Shown: in pieces, positions 8,844 through 17,677 of the stretch
Position numbering within the stretch: the first letter of the stretch is position 1
Layout: the number at the start of each line of letters is the position of its first letter
Source: Mesorhizobium sp. M2E.F.Ca.ET.219.01.1.1
Lineage (GTDB): Bacteria > Pseudomonadota > Alphaproteobacteria > Rhizobiales > Rhizobiaceae
Assembly (NCBI RefSeq): GCF_004016445.2
Contig: NZ_SADT02000008.1
Location: 62,001 to 126,000, forward strand
Length of the DNA: 64,000 nucleotides
Direction of reading: 5' to 3'
Translations under genes and position numbers: made by a program
The notes under the pieces: generated by a model
Database searches by the model: none
The model's input: only the letters and a program-made list of their open reading frames with translations
Told to the model about the DNA's origin: nothing

Positions 8844-10647
8844 AAACCGCGCTGTCCTTGACGCTTTCTGGCGCCTTACGCTTCGCGCCAAAGCTGAGCA
8901 AGGCGGTGCGTTCGCGCTCCTCCGCCTGCTTTTTCGACCTGACCCGCATCATGTCTTTCCAGCCGATATAGCCGACGAGCCGTTCGTCCTCGCGTGAGAC
9001 GACCGGCAAATGCGAGATGTTGGCGTTGAGCAGCTTGTCCGAAAGCGCCTCTAGATACTCGTCCGGATAAGCGAGCGTGATCTTGCTGCCGGCGAGCAGC
9101 TCGCCGAGGGTCGCGTTGCGGTGCTTGCCGTTACGACGCCAGCGCAGGATCGCCGGCGGATCGATCACGCCGAGCACATGGCCCGCCTCGTCGATCACCG
9201 GAAAGCTCGGATGCCGCGTGTCCGGCGCGGTCAGGAAGGTCGCCGCGCCATGTAGCGTCATCGTCGCCGGCACGCTCTCGACCTTGGTCGTCATCACTTC
9301 CTTGACCCTGGTTAAGGCGAACGGATCGACGCGGTATTCGCGCACGAGATGGTGCCCGCGCCGCGCCACCTTCTCGGTCAGGATCGAGCGCTTCATCAAT
9401 AGCACGGTGACCGCGTGCGCGGTCGCGCAGGCCGCGATCAGCGGCACCAGCACATGCGTGTTGCCGGTGAGCTCGGTGGCGAAGAAGGTCGCCGTCAGCG
9501 GCGCGCGCATGGTGCCGCCCATCGTCGCCGCCATCGCCAGCAGAGGCCAGAAGCCGGGGCTTGCCTCGGGCAGGATGCCCGACAGCACCGCGCCCATCGT
9601 GCCGCCCATGATGAGCAGCGGCGCCAGCACGCCGCCCGATGTCCCGGATCCCAGCGCAACCGACCAGATGACGGCCTTCACCACCAAAAGCAGCAGCGCG
9701 GCAGTCGCGACCATGCGGCCGTCGAGCATGTTGGCGATGTTATCGTAGCCGACGCCAAGCGCGTGCGGCTCGACCAGCCCGCCGATGCCGACCACAAGGC
9801 CGCCGATCATCGGCCACCACATCCAGTGTATCGGCAGTTTCTGGAAGGCGTCCTCGCAGGCATAGACCAGTTGCGTCAGCAGGCCTGAAAGCAAGCCGGC
9901 GCAGATACCGATAAGCATCCAGCCGCCCAGCCCGGTGGCAGATGCCTCCATGGTCCCTGAGAACGGAAAGATCGGTCCTGGCAGGTGCAGCAAAGTGCGC
10001 TCGACTTCCGCGACGATCGCCGCGACCGCGACCGGGATGAAGCTGCGCGGCGTCCATTCGAACAAGAGCAGTTCGACGGCAAGCATGATTGCCGCGATCG
10101 GCGTGCCGAACACCGTCGTCATGCCGGCGGCCGCGCCCGCGACCAGCAGCGTTTTGCGCTCATTGTCGCTGACCGGCAGCATCTGCGCGATCAGCGAGCC
10201 GATGGCGCCGCCGGTCATGATGATCGGGCCCTCTGCGCCGAACGGTCCGCCCGAGCCGATCGAGATCGCCGACGACAGCGGCTTCAGCACCGCGACCTTG
10301 GCGTCGAGCCGCGAGCGTCCGAGCAGGATCGCCTCAATGGCTTCGGGGATGCCATGGCCGCGAATCTTCTCGCTGCCGAAGCGCGCCATCAGGCCGATGA
10401 TCAGCGCGCCGATCACCGGAACGATCACCGCGGCTAACTCAAGCGGCGTGTCCTCGAGCCTCAGTTCGGCCAGCGAGAACTGGCCGAAATAGGCAATGTT
10501 GGTGGCGAGCCGGATGAGCTTCAGGAGCACGATACCGGCAAACAGCCCGGCGGTCGCCACCAACACGGCAATGGCCGCGATGATCAGCACGCGAGGGTCG
10601 GTCGTGAAGTCGCGAAGATGGCCGTTGCCGGCGTGAGCGGATTTCAT
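8842..10647 (-). CDS. ClC-family chloride channel/transporter with C-terminal CBS domains
   Basis: About 601 residues from the MKSAHAGNGH start; a TTG 30 bases upstream (10677) is possible. It has roughly 430 residues of membrane domain with ClC signatures: IGSGGPFGAEGP, including the gating Glu of GxEGP, and GSGTSGGVLAP. The C-terminal 150 residues carry paired CBS domains (VKEVMTTKVESVPATMTL and SHLPVVSREDERLVGYIG). The gating Glu suggests a Cl-/H+ exchanger rather than a pure channel. It is divergent from the MarR gene, with a perfect palindrome between them. Confidence 0.92.
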   Translation of the reverse strand: MKSAHAGNGHLRDFTTDPRVLIIAAIAVLVATAGLFAGIVLLKLIRLATNIAYFGQFSLAELRLEDTPLELAAVIVPVIGALIIGLMARFGSEKIRGHGIPEAIEAILLGRSRLDAKVAVLKPLSSAISIGSGGPFGAEGPIIMTGGAIGSLIAQMLPVSDNERKTLLVAGAAAGMTTVFGTPIAAIMLAVELLLFEWTPRSFIPVAVAAIVAEVERTLLHLPGPIFPFSGTMEASATGLGGWMLIGICAGLLSGLLTQLVYACEDAFQKLPIHWMWWPMIGGLVVGIGGLVEPHALGVGYDNIANMLDGRMVATAALLLLVVKAVIWSVALGSGTSGGVLAPLLIMGGTMGAVLSGILPEASPGFWPLLAMAATMGGTMRAPLTATFFATELTGNTHVLVPLIAACATAHAVTVLLMKRSILTEKVARRGHHLVREYRVDPFALTRVKEVMTTKVESVPATMTLHGAATFLTAPDTRHPSFPVIDEAGHVLGVIDPPAILRWRRNGKHRNATLGELLAGSKITLAYPDEYLEALSDKLLNANISHLPVVSREDERLVGYIGWKDMMRVRSKKQAEERERTALLSFGAKRKAPESVKDSAV

Positions 10648-10703
10648 TGTGGGAGCCCGAGCTTTCTGGCGGCGCAAAAGGCCGTCCGGTTTTCGGCGCC
10701 TTC

Positions 10704-10720
10704 ATATCGTAATACGATAT
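10704..10720. promoter_or_regulatory. perfect 17-bp palindrome, candidate MarR operator
   Basis: ATATCGTAATACGATAT is a perfect inverted repeat (8-bp arms around a central A) between the divergent ClC gene and the marR gene. Size and position suit a MarR-dimer site controlling both genes. It would cover the ClC promoter about 57 bases upstream of that start. Confidence 0.6.
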
Positions 10721-10836
10721 AATTCCTCAAGGCCGTTTTCGATCATCGATCCGCGTCATTTTGGACAAGGATCGCGTCAGGCACCGAACTTTGAAAAGAG
10801 TTTGAGCTTTGACGGAAAACAGCCATAAGTCGAAAA

Positions 10837-11268
10837 ATGACGTCTCCGCCGAAACCACGCCCCGCCATCAGCCAGGCCGATTACCAGCGGCTATCCCAGT
10901 TCCGTTATCTGATCCGCCGCTTCCTCGAATTCAGCCAGATCCAGGCGAATGACGCGGGCCTGACGCCGCGCCAGCACCAGGCGCTGCTGGCGATCAAGGG
11001 ATTTCCCGACGGCGGACCGGTGGCGGTCGGCGATCTCGCCGAGCGGCTACGCATTCGCCACCACAGCGCGGTGGAATTGGTGAACCGCCTTGCCGAGGCA
11101 GGCCTGGTGATGCGCGATCACGACAAGGGCGATCACCGCCGCGTCCTGCTGCAGCTCACCCCTTTGGCCGACGATCGCCTGGCCGAATTGTCGGCCGCGC
11201 ATCTGGACGAGCTTTCGCGCATCGAGCCCATGCTGCGGCGTCTGCTCTCGCGCCAGGAAGAGACGTAG
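10837..11268 (+). CDS. MarR-family transcriptional regulator
   Basis: 143 residues with a winged helix-turn-helix: LTPRQHQALLAIKG, VAVGDLAERLRIRHHSAVEL as the recognition helix region, and a wing KGDHRRVLLQLT, flanked by helices for dimerisation. A small-molecule-responsive repressor by family. The divergent ClC gene and the palindrome at 10704-10720 are the obvious targets. Confidence 0.9.
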   Translation: MTSPPKPRPAISQADYQRLSQFRYLIRRFLEFSQIQANDAGLTPRQHQALLAIKGFPDGGPVAVGDLAERLRIRHHSAVELVNRLAEAGLVMRDHDKGDHRRVLLQLTPLADDRLAELSAAHLDELSRIEPMLRRLLSRQEET

Positions 11269-11282
11269 ATCAAGGGGAAGTA

Positions 11283-11341
11283 GCGGGCTGCGAAGGGAGG
11301 ATCGCAGCCCGCCAGGCCGGCCTCGGGAGGACGAGGCCGGC
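11283..11341. terminator. tandem hairpins between convergent genes
   Basis: Two perfect stems: GCGGGCTGCGA/TCGCAGCCCGC (11283-11293 and 11302-11312) and GCCGGCCTCG/CGAGGCCGGC (11316-11325 and 11332-11341), both with short AGGGAGGA-like loops. They sit between the ends of marR (plus) and the RraA-like gene (minus), so they probably act as a bidirectional terminator. A clear T tract is lacking. Confidence 0.55.
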
Positions 11342-11346
11342 TAGGT

Positions 11347-12072
11347 CTAGCGTCCCGCCTTTTTGCGCCAAGCCTCATATTTTTCCTGGTTTTCTGGTTT
11401 CGTGCAGGGATAGAGCCCTATGATCGACGCGCCGCCACGAACCTCCTCCAGGACGAAGTCCTCGAAGCATTCCATTCCGGTGCATTCCTCCGCAATCTCG
11501 TCGGCGAGGTGAGCCGGGACCACCATCACGCCGTCCTTGTCCCCGACGAGGACATCGCCTGGGAAGATCGGCGCATCCCCGCACGAAATGGGCACGTTGA
11601 TGTCCAGCGCTTCATGATGTGTCAGGTTGGTTGGCGCAGACGGCCTGGCGTAGTAGGCGGGCATGTCCAGCGCGCCTATGCCTTCCGCGTCGCGGAAGCC
11701 GCCATCCGAGACCACGCCCGCCGCGCCGCGCAACGCCAGCCTCGTGATCAAAATAGAGCCCGCGGTCGCAGCCCTGGCGTCCTTGCGCGCGTCCATTACG
11801 AGGACATGGCCGGGTGGGCAAGTCTCCATCGCAACGCGCTGTGGATGTTCCGGATTCCGGAAAACGGTGATCGGATTGCGATCTTCGCGCGCGGGAATGT
11901 AGCGCAGTGTGAATGCCGGGCCGACCATGTTGTCCTGTTTGGGCGCAACCGGAACGACGCCCTGAATGAACTGGTTGCGCAGCCCTCGCTTGTAGAGCGC
12001 CGTGGCGATGGATGCGGTGGATATCTTCTTCAGCTTCGCTCGCGTTTCGTCAGATAAGTTATGTTCACTCAT
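11347..12072 (-). CDS. RraA-family protein (aldolase/decarboxylase-like)
   Basis: 241 residues. It carries the family features GPAFTLRY, a glycine-rich GSILITRLALRGAAG and the G-G-x-R-D motif (SDGGFRDAEG), which in the HMG/CHA aldolase branch binds the metal and pyruvate-type substrate. RraA-like genes beside hydantoinase or ring-cleavage enzymes are usually class II pyruvate aldolases, oxaloacetate decarboxylases or similar, rather than RNase E inhibitors. It follows the hydantoinase B gene by 14 bases with GAGG ribosome site, so it ends that operon. Confidence 0.88.
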   Translation of the reverse strand: MSEHNLSDETRAKLKKISTASIATALYKRGLRNQFIQGVVPVAPKQDNMVGPAFTLRYIPAREDRNPITVFRNPEHPQRVAMETCPPGHVLVMDARKDARAATAGSILITRLALRGAAGVVSDGGFRDAEGIGALDMPAYYARPSAPTNLTHHEALDINVPISCGDAPIFPGDVLVGDKDGVMVVPAHLADEIAEECTGMECFEDFVLEEVRGGASIIGLYPCTKPENQEKYEAWRKKAGR

Positions 12073-12085
12073 GCTTTCCTCGAGT

Positions 12086-13729
12086 TCACTTGGTTAGACC
12101 GTTTTGGCGATCGGCCGTGACGCTGCCGGCATCGCGGTCCGCGGCGGAGCCATAGCCGCCCCCACCGGGCGTTTCGACGACAAGCCTGTCGCCCGCGGGC
12201 ACCAGCTGCTTGCCTTTGCCCTTGAGGGATCTGCCTGACTTCAGCGCGACTTTCCCCGGAGCACCGTTTTCGCCGCCGAAGCGGCCGCGTGCGGGGTTCT
12301 CGATGCGGTCGAGGGCTGCGTAGATGTAGAACGGATGGCCTTCGCGATGACCGATCTCGATGCTTTGACCGAGACCGCCACGAAATTTACCAGCTCCGCC
12401 CGAACCGGCACGCAATTCCTTGCGCCAGAAAATGAGCGGGGTCAGGGTCTCGAGGATCTCGACAGGAACACCAGATACCCCCGACGGGAAGGCCGTGGCG
12501 TTGAGCCCATCCAGCCGCGAGCGGGCTCCGGTGCCGCCGGTCTGAACCGACAGCGCCGAGAAGCGTCGCGTCCCTGCGATGCCTTGTGTGAGGCAAGCGT
12601 CATGCGCGTCTTCAAGGATGAGGTTCCACAGAGCTGACGCGCCCTCGGCCAAAACGTTCTCGGGAACCAGTTGCGCAAGACAGCCATAGACCACATCGGG
12701 CAGCATCTGGCCGATGACGTGTCGCGACGATACCGGGGCAGGACGTTGGGCGTTGACGATTGTCTCTTCGGGAGCCGTGACCGTCACGACAGATAGCGAG
12801 CCCGAATTGTTCGGGACCTCAGGGAACAGCGCGCAGGCGACGGCATAGGTCGAATAGGCCTGGGCATAGCTGATGGGCACGTTGATGCCGCGCGCTGAAA
12901 GGCCCGATGTGCCAGAAAAATCCACCGTGATGTGGTCGTCCGCAATCCGGGTCGTTGCCTTCAAGGTGACCGGCCGGTCATAACCGTCGATCACCATTTC
13001 GGCCTCGGCTGTGCCTTTCGGAATTGCGGCGATCGCCTTCAGGGCTGCGTCGCGTGAGCGCCTGACAATCTGGTCGCAGAGGGCGGTCAGATCGGTAAGA
13101 TGAAACTCATCCAGCATGTCCGCCAGCCGGCTCACTCCGATCTGATTGCAGGCGGCGAGGGACATCAGATCGCCTTCGAGTTCAGCCGGGTAGCGCGAAT
13201 TCGAGCGCGCGAGGGTTATCAGGGTTTGATCGATCTCGCCCGCCGTGATCATTGCAAGTGGGGGGACATAAAAACCCTCCTCGAAGACATCGCGGCCGTC
13301 CGGGCCAAAGCCAATGCCTCCGACGTCCATGAAATGACAAGTTGATGCAAAAAGCCCAACCAGATGCCCCTTATGGAAGGCGGGCGTCACCGCGACGAAG
13401 TCATGCAGATGGCCCGTCCCCATCCAAGGGTCGTTGGTGACATAGACGTCACCCTCGCGCATCGTGCCTGCGGGATAGCGGTTCAGGAAGTGCAGCACCG
13501 AGGCGGCCATCGTATTGACATGTCCGGGCGTGCCTGTCACCGCCTGCGCGATCATGCGGCCGTCGGGGTGGAAGTAGCCCGCAGAAAGATCGCCCGATTC
13601 GCGCACGATCGGGCTGAACGCCGTGCGGCGTAAGGCCTGGGCCTGTTCCTCGACAACGGCGATAAGGCGGTTCCACATGATCTGGAACTCGATCTCGCCA
13701 ATCTGCTGGATTTCAGGGCTGACGGTCAT
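12086..13729 (-). CDS. hydantoinase B/oxoprolinase-family subunit
   Basis: 547 residues from ATG 13729, chosen for AAGGAG seven bases upstream; the open frame extends 15 codons further. Typical HyuB start (EIQQIGEIEFQIMWNRL), then AFSPIVRESGDLSAG, NDPWMGTGHLHD and a C-terminal GGGGYG segment. The subunit pairs with HyuA for ATP-dependent cleavage or carboxylation of cyclic amides or ketones (hydantoin, oxoproline, acetone or acetophenone carboxylase relatives). It overlaps the end of the A subunit gene by 17 bases. Confidence 0.92.
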   Translation of the reverse strand: MTVSPEIQQIGEIEFQIMWNRLIAVVEEQAQALRRTAFSPIVRESGDLSAGYFHPDGRMIAQAVTGTPGHVNTMAASVLHFLNRYPAGTMREGDVYVTNDPWMGTGHLHDFVAVTPAFHKGHLVGLFASTCHFMDVGGIGFGPDGRDVFEEGFYVPPLAMITAGEIDQTLITLARSNSRYPAELEGDLMSLAACNQIGVSRLADMLDEFHLTDLTALCDQIVRRSRDAALKAIAAIPKGTAEAEMVIDGYDRPVTLKATTRIADDHITVDFSGTSGLSARGINVPISYAQAYSTYAVACALFPEVPNNSGSLSVVTVTAPEETIVNAQRPAPVSSRHVIGQMLPDVVYGCLAQLVPENVLAEGASALWNLILEDAHDACLTQGIAGTRRFSALSVQTGGTGARSRLDGLNATAFPSGVSGVPVEILETLTPLIFWRKELRAGSGGAGKFRGGLGQSIEIGHREGHPFYIYAALDRIENPARGRFGGENGAPGKVALKSGRSLKGKGKQLVPAGDRLVVETPGGGGYGSAADRDAGSVTADRQNGLTK

Positions 13730-15845
13730 TTGCCGCTCCTTTGCGATCGGACTGTCGGGCCGCTTGGACGACAAGATTGGTCAGGACCAGGTGGCCGAAC
13801 GCATTGCATTCGACACAGAAGTCCCTCGGAACGACTGTGTTGGTTTCCCGCTCGGTGATGACGAGCGGCCCGGTCAGGACGGTCCCCGGGCCAAGCTCGG
13901 AGCGCTCATAAACCGGAGCGTGGACCGTGCTGCCATCGATTTCGGTGAAGGGCGTCTCGCCCGACGGTTCGATCTTCCCGAGGCTGCCATTTGACGCCTC
14001 ATCTGCCACCAGTGCAGGTTGCGCAGCAGATGCGGTGACCGCCCACGTGAGAACCTCAATTTCGTGATTGGGCAGAAAGCGACCGAAGACCTCTTTGTAG
14101 CGCCGATCGAATGCCTCCTTCAAAGCCGCGCCGTCGATCCCGCCATCCGCCGCGAATGGCAGATCGACCTCGAGCTCGTGGCCCTGCCCGACATAGCGTA
14201 GGAACGCTGAGACATGCGCTTTGATGGGTTGGTCGCCCGCTGCCGGAGCAACCACGGCGTTGGCCTCCTGTTTCATCTGCGCAATGAGGTCGGCAGTGGC
14301 GGCATTGTTGACGCGTTCCAGCCGGCTATGGCGGCTTCGCACGACCTCGTAGGCCAAAGGGGCCTCCAGAAAGCCGATGGCCGATCCAACGCCGGCTCCC
14401 TTGGGCACGATCACATTTACCAATGACAATTTCCTTGCCAGTTGCGCTGCGTGCATCGGCGCGGCGCCGCCAAAGGCGATCATTGCGCGGCGGCGAAGAT
14501 CCTTGCCGTGCTCGGCGGCATGGACCCGGCTGGCGTTTGACATGTTCTCCTCGACAATTGCAGTGACCGCGGCGGCGGCCTGAACAGGCGTCAACCGCAA
14601 CTTGTCCCCTACGTCGCTGGACAGCGCTTGCTCTGCCAGATCGCGCCGCAAGACCATGCGGCCGTCGGCGAATTTTCGGGTGTCGATCCTCCCCAGCACG
14701 AAATCACCGTCAGTGACAGTCGGCCGACGGCCGCCGAGTCCGTAACAAGCTGGCCCCGGCTCCGAAGAAGCACTCTCAGGACCGACCGTGAGGCGCCCCA
14801 TGCTGTCGACCTGGGCGATCGAGCCGCCTCCAGCGCCGATTTCGACCATTTCGATCACGGGTATCCGGACCGGCAGGCCCGAACCCTTGAGGAACCGTTC
14901 GGTCCGATCCACCTCGAAGCTGCGCGATTTCAGCGGCTGGCCATGGTCAATCAAACAGATCTTGGCGGTCGTCCCCCCCATGTCGAATGAGATGATGGCG
15001 TCAAGATCGCATTCCTTTGCGATCTTGGCTGCAAGGATTGCCCCACCAGCCGGGCCGGATTCGACCAAACGGATCGGGTAATCAGCGGCCTGGTCGACGG
15101 TCGTGAGCCCTCCTCCCGAGGTCATAAGCAGGATTGGCGCGTTGAGCCCCTTTTGCGCCAACTCAGCTTTCAGCCGGCCGAGATAACCGGCCATGATTGG
15201 ACGGATATAGGCGTTAGCAACCGTGGTTGAGGTGCGCTCGTACTCGCGAACCTCGGGGCACGTCTCGGACGAGATGCAAAAATAGACGTCGGGCAGCATG
15301 GCCGACAGGATTTCCCGCACGCGCAGCTCATGCGATGGATTCGCATAGGCATGGATCAATGAGACGGCGATCGATTGAACGCCTTGCTCCTTCAAGGAAT
15401 GCGCAAGGGCGACGACATGTGTGTCATCGAGCTCGAGCAGCACGCTTCCATCGGAGGCGATCCGCTCTGGTATGGTCAAGCGCAAGCCGCGGCCCACCAA
15501 CGGCGGTGGCTTCTTAATGAAGATGTCGTACTGGTCGTGGCGGCTTTCCGAACCAATTTCGATGGTGTCGCGGAAGCCTTGTGTGGTGATCAGAGCTGTC
15601 TTGGCACCACGGCGTTCGATGATTGCGTTCGTCGCCAAAGTCGTGCCGTGCAGGAAGACGTCAAGGTCATCGAATCCAAGCCCTCGCGTTTCCAGCAGGC
15701 CCTGCACGCCATCGATAACGGCGCGTTCGGGCGCCTGATGGGTCGTCAGAATTTTGGTCGAGGCGCGGACGCCGGCGATCTCGATGACGATATCGGTGAA
15801 AGTGCCGCCGATGTCGGCAGACGCTCTGTTGACGCGGGAAACCAT
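13713..15845 (-). CDS. hydantoinase A/oxoprolinase-family subunit
   Basis: 710 residues from the ATG at 15845, which has GGAG five bases upstream. The open frame continues to 16583 but that part is antisense to the aldehyde dehydrogenase and is not coding. The N-terminal actin-like ATP-binding motif is SADIGGTFTDIV, with a second phosphate motif FDMGGTTAKICL near residue 290 and GPASYG-like SEPGPACYGLGG. With HyuB it should form an ATP-dependent enzyme acting on a cyclic amide or a ketone. First gene of the operon hyuA-hyuB-rraA-like, divergent from the aldehyde dehydrogenase. Confidence 0.92.
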   Translation of the reverse strand: MVSRVNRASADIGGTFTDIVIEIAGVRASTKILTTHQAPERAVIDGVQGLLETRGLGFDDLDVFLHGTTLATNAIIERRGAKTALITTQGFRDTIEIGSESRHDQYDIFIKKPPPLVGRGLRLTIPERIASDGSVLLELDDTHVVALAHSLKEQGVQSIAVSLIHAYANPSHELRVREILSAMLPDVYFCISSETCPEVREYERTSTTVANAYIRPIMAGYLGRLKAELAQKGLNAPILLMTSGGGLTTVDQAADYPIRLVESGPAGGAILAAKIAKECDLDAIISFDMGGTTAKICLIDHGQPLKSRSFEVDRTERFLKGSGLPVRIPVIEMVEIGAGGGSIAQVDSMGRLTVGPESASSEPGPACYGLGGRRPTVTDGDFVLGRIDTRKFADGRMVLRRDLAEQALSSDVGDKLRLTPVQAAAAVTAIVEENMSNASRVHAAEHGKDLRRRAMIAFGGAAPMHAAQLARKLSLVNVIVPKGAGVGSAIGFLEAPLAYEVVRSRHSRLERVNNAATADLIAQMKQEANAVVAPAAGDQPIKAHVSAFLRYVGQGHELEVDLPFAADGGIDGAALKEAFDRRYKEVFGRFLPNHEIEVLTWAVTASAAQPALVADEASNGSLGKIEPSGETPFTEIDGSTVHAPVYERSELGPGTVLTGPLVITERETNTVVPRDFCVECNAFGHLVLTNLVVQAARQSDRKGAANDRQP

Positions 15846-15869
15846 CAGTGCTCCATTATCGGCAGGCAG

Positions 15870-15885
15870 TTTCCATATTTGTAAT
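15870..15885 (+). promoter_or_regulatory. operator-like motif C
   Basis: TTTCCATATTTGTAAT. It agrees with motif A (4537) in 13 of 16 positions. It lies just in front of hyuA on the opposite strand. Confidence 0.4.
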
Positions 15886-16067
15886 TTTTCTGAATTGTTG
15901 TCAATCAATCTTGCGTGCAGACTGACGCAACTCATCCGTCCGGCCCGGCCTTGGGGAGCCGGCTTATAGCGATTTGACTGCCACTGCAGCAATTGCGAAC
16001 CCATGAAAAGTGCGGATGCCCATTTGCAGTCAGCTAAATCTTGGAGTATGTGCCGCGCGAAAGGCGG

Positions 16068-16083
16068 TTGACAAATATGTAAT
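16068..16083 (+). promoter_or_regulatory. operator-like motif B
   Basis: TTGACAAATATGTAAT. 15 of 16 bases match the motif upstream of the ABC importer 11.5 kb away. Upstream of the aldehyde dehydrogenase gene. Confidence 0.5.
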
Positions 16084-16167
16084 TTTGTTGCCCGCTTTGC
16101 GCAGAGTTTCAGGTGCGCTTCGGCAACGTTTGCCAAGCGCACGCAGACCGGAATGCTGGGATTTGGA

Positions 16168-17664
16168 ATGACTTCTGGTTTTATTACGCCGAAAGCGGTC
16201 AGACAATTTGGCAGCTGGATTGACGGCGCGTGGTCGTTTAGCCAAGGCGCGCAGAGTGTGTCGGTCAACCCGGCCAATGGCGCGCCGGTTTCGCTGTTGC
16301 ATGAGGCGGGGGAGGGCTTGGTCGACCAGGCCTGTGTGCGCGCCCACGCTGCCTTCGAGGCCGAATGGCGCCTGTCAAGCGGGGAGCAACGCTCCAACGT
16401 GTTGCTGCGAACCGCCAGTCTTATTCGCGAAAATGTGGATGAACTGGCCTGGTTCGAAATGGCCGAAAGCGGCAAGCCGCACAAGCAGGCGAGGCTCGAG
16501 ATCGAGCGGTCGGCTATGCTGTGGGAATTTGCCGCCACGCAGGCCCGCTCGCTGACAGGCGACAGTTTTGGCGGCCTGGGCAAGGACTATTTGGCCTTGA
16601 CACTGCGCGTCCCGGTCGGCGTGGCCGGCGTCGTGACGCCCTGGAACTTTCCGTTCTTGATCATCAGCCAGAAGCTGCCATTTGCCCTTGCAGCCGGCTG
16701 TGCGGCTGTCGTGAAGCCATCGGAACTGACTTCCGCCACGACACTGCTCTTGGGTCCTATCCTCAAGCAGGCGGGTCTGCCCGATGGGGTGTGCAACATA
16801 GTGACGGGCAGCGGCAGGCTGACCGGGGAGGCTTTGCTTAAGCATCCGCTGGTTCGAATGATCTCCTTCACCGGATCGACAGCGGTGGGCAAACACGCCA
16901 TGGAGATCGGCGCTCGGATGTTGAAGAAGGTTTCACTCGAGCTAGGCGGCAAGAACGCCCACATCGTCATGAATGATGCCGATCTGGGAGCCGCGCTCGA
17001 CGCCACCTTGCATGGAGCCTTTCTCAACGCCGGCCAATCGTGCAATCAAGGCGGTCGTATCCTGCTTCAGAACGGCATCGCCAAGGATTTCACGCGTAAG
17101 TTCATCGAGGCCGCACGGTCCATCCCCGTCGGCGACACGCTGCGTGACGACGTGCTGATGGGTCCGATCATCAGCGAAGCGCAATATCGAAAGATTCTAA
17201 GCTACATCGAGATCGGCAAAGCCGAAGGCGCCACGCTTGCCCTTGGCGGCACGTGTCGTGAAGAGGCCGGGGCGCGCTTCATCGATCCGACCGTTTTCAC
17301 CGAGGTCGCATCCAGCATGCGGATTGCCCAGGAGGAAATATTCGGTCCAGTTTGCACCATCCAGACTTTCGAGGCGCTGGACGAGGCCTTCGCCATCGCC
17401 AATGGCACCGACTACGGTTTGTCGGCCGGCATATGGACGGGAGACACAGCCGCGGCGCTGAGGGCTGCACGCGAGCTGGAGGCCGGAACCGTTTGGGTCA
17501 ACACCTATCTCGACGGACCCGCTGAATTGCCGTTTGGCGGCCTCGGCGCGAGCGGGATCGGGCGCGAGGTTGGTCGCGTCGGTTGCGAAGAGTTCATGGA
17601 CATCAAAACTGTCCAACTGCGCAGCGGCGGATATCAGCCGCGCTGGATCGGAAAGGCCATCTGA
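16168..17664 (+). CDS. NAD(P)-dependent aldehyde dehydrogenase
   Basis: 498 residues from ATG 16168, chosen for GGGA six bases upstream; ATG 16153 is in frame too. It has the aldehyde dehydrogenase hallmarks: TPWNFPF, the cofactor segment SFTGSTAVGK, the general-base Glu in LELGGKNAHIV and the catalytic Cys in NAGQSCNQGGR, and EEIFGPV near the end. It should oxidise an aldehyde made by the GMC alcohol oxidase/dehydrogenase encoded 13 bases downstream. Confidence 0.94.
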   Translation: MTSGFITPKAVRQFGSWIDGAWSFSQGAQSVSVNPANGAPVSLLHEAGEGLVDQACVRAHAAFEAEWRLSSGEQRSNVLLRTASLIRENVDELAWFEMAESGKPHKQARLEIERSAMLWEFAATQARSLTGDSFGGLGKDYLALTLRVPVGVAGVVTPWNFPFLIISQKLPFALAAGCAAVVKPSELTSATTLLLGPILKQAGLPDGVCNIVTGSGRLTGEALLKHPLVRMISFTGSTAVGKHAMEIGARMLKKVSLELGGKNAHIVMNDADLGAALDATLHGAFLNAGQSCNQGGRILLQNGIAKDFTRKFIEAARSIPVGDTLRDDVLMGPIISEAQYRKILSYIEIGKAEGATLALGGTCREEAGARFIDPTVFTEVASSMRIAQEEIFGPVCTIQTFEALDEAFAIANGTDYGLSAGIWTGDTAAALRAARELEAGTVWVNTYLDGPAELPFGGLGASGIGREVGRVGCEEFMDIKTVQLRSGGYQPRWIGKAI

Positions 17665-17677
17665 GGGGAGGGTGACG

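Larger units (their letters stand above)
15846..16167. promoter_or_regulatory. divergent promoter region, hydantoinase operon / aldehyde dehydrogenase
   Basis: About 320 bases without a gene. It holds two copies of the shared operator-like motif: TTTCCATATTTGTAAT at 15870-15885, only about 25 bases from the hyuA start, and TTGACAAATATGTAAT at 16068-16083, about 85 bases from the aldehyde dehydrogenase start. AT-rich stretches around both would suit promoters. Confidence 0.5.

Noticed and set aside
9077..10492. Plus-strand open frames opposite the ClC gene
   Set aside because: Ser/Arg/Ala-rich shadow translations with no motif; the ClC gene covers the region.
15846..16583. Long N-terminal extension of the hydantoinase A frame (total 956 codons)
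   Set aside because: It lies antisense to the aldehyde dehydrogenase gene and its composition is not HyuA-like; a good ATG with GGAG exists at 15845.
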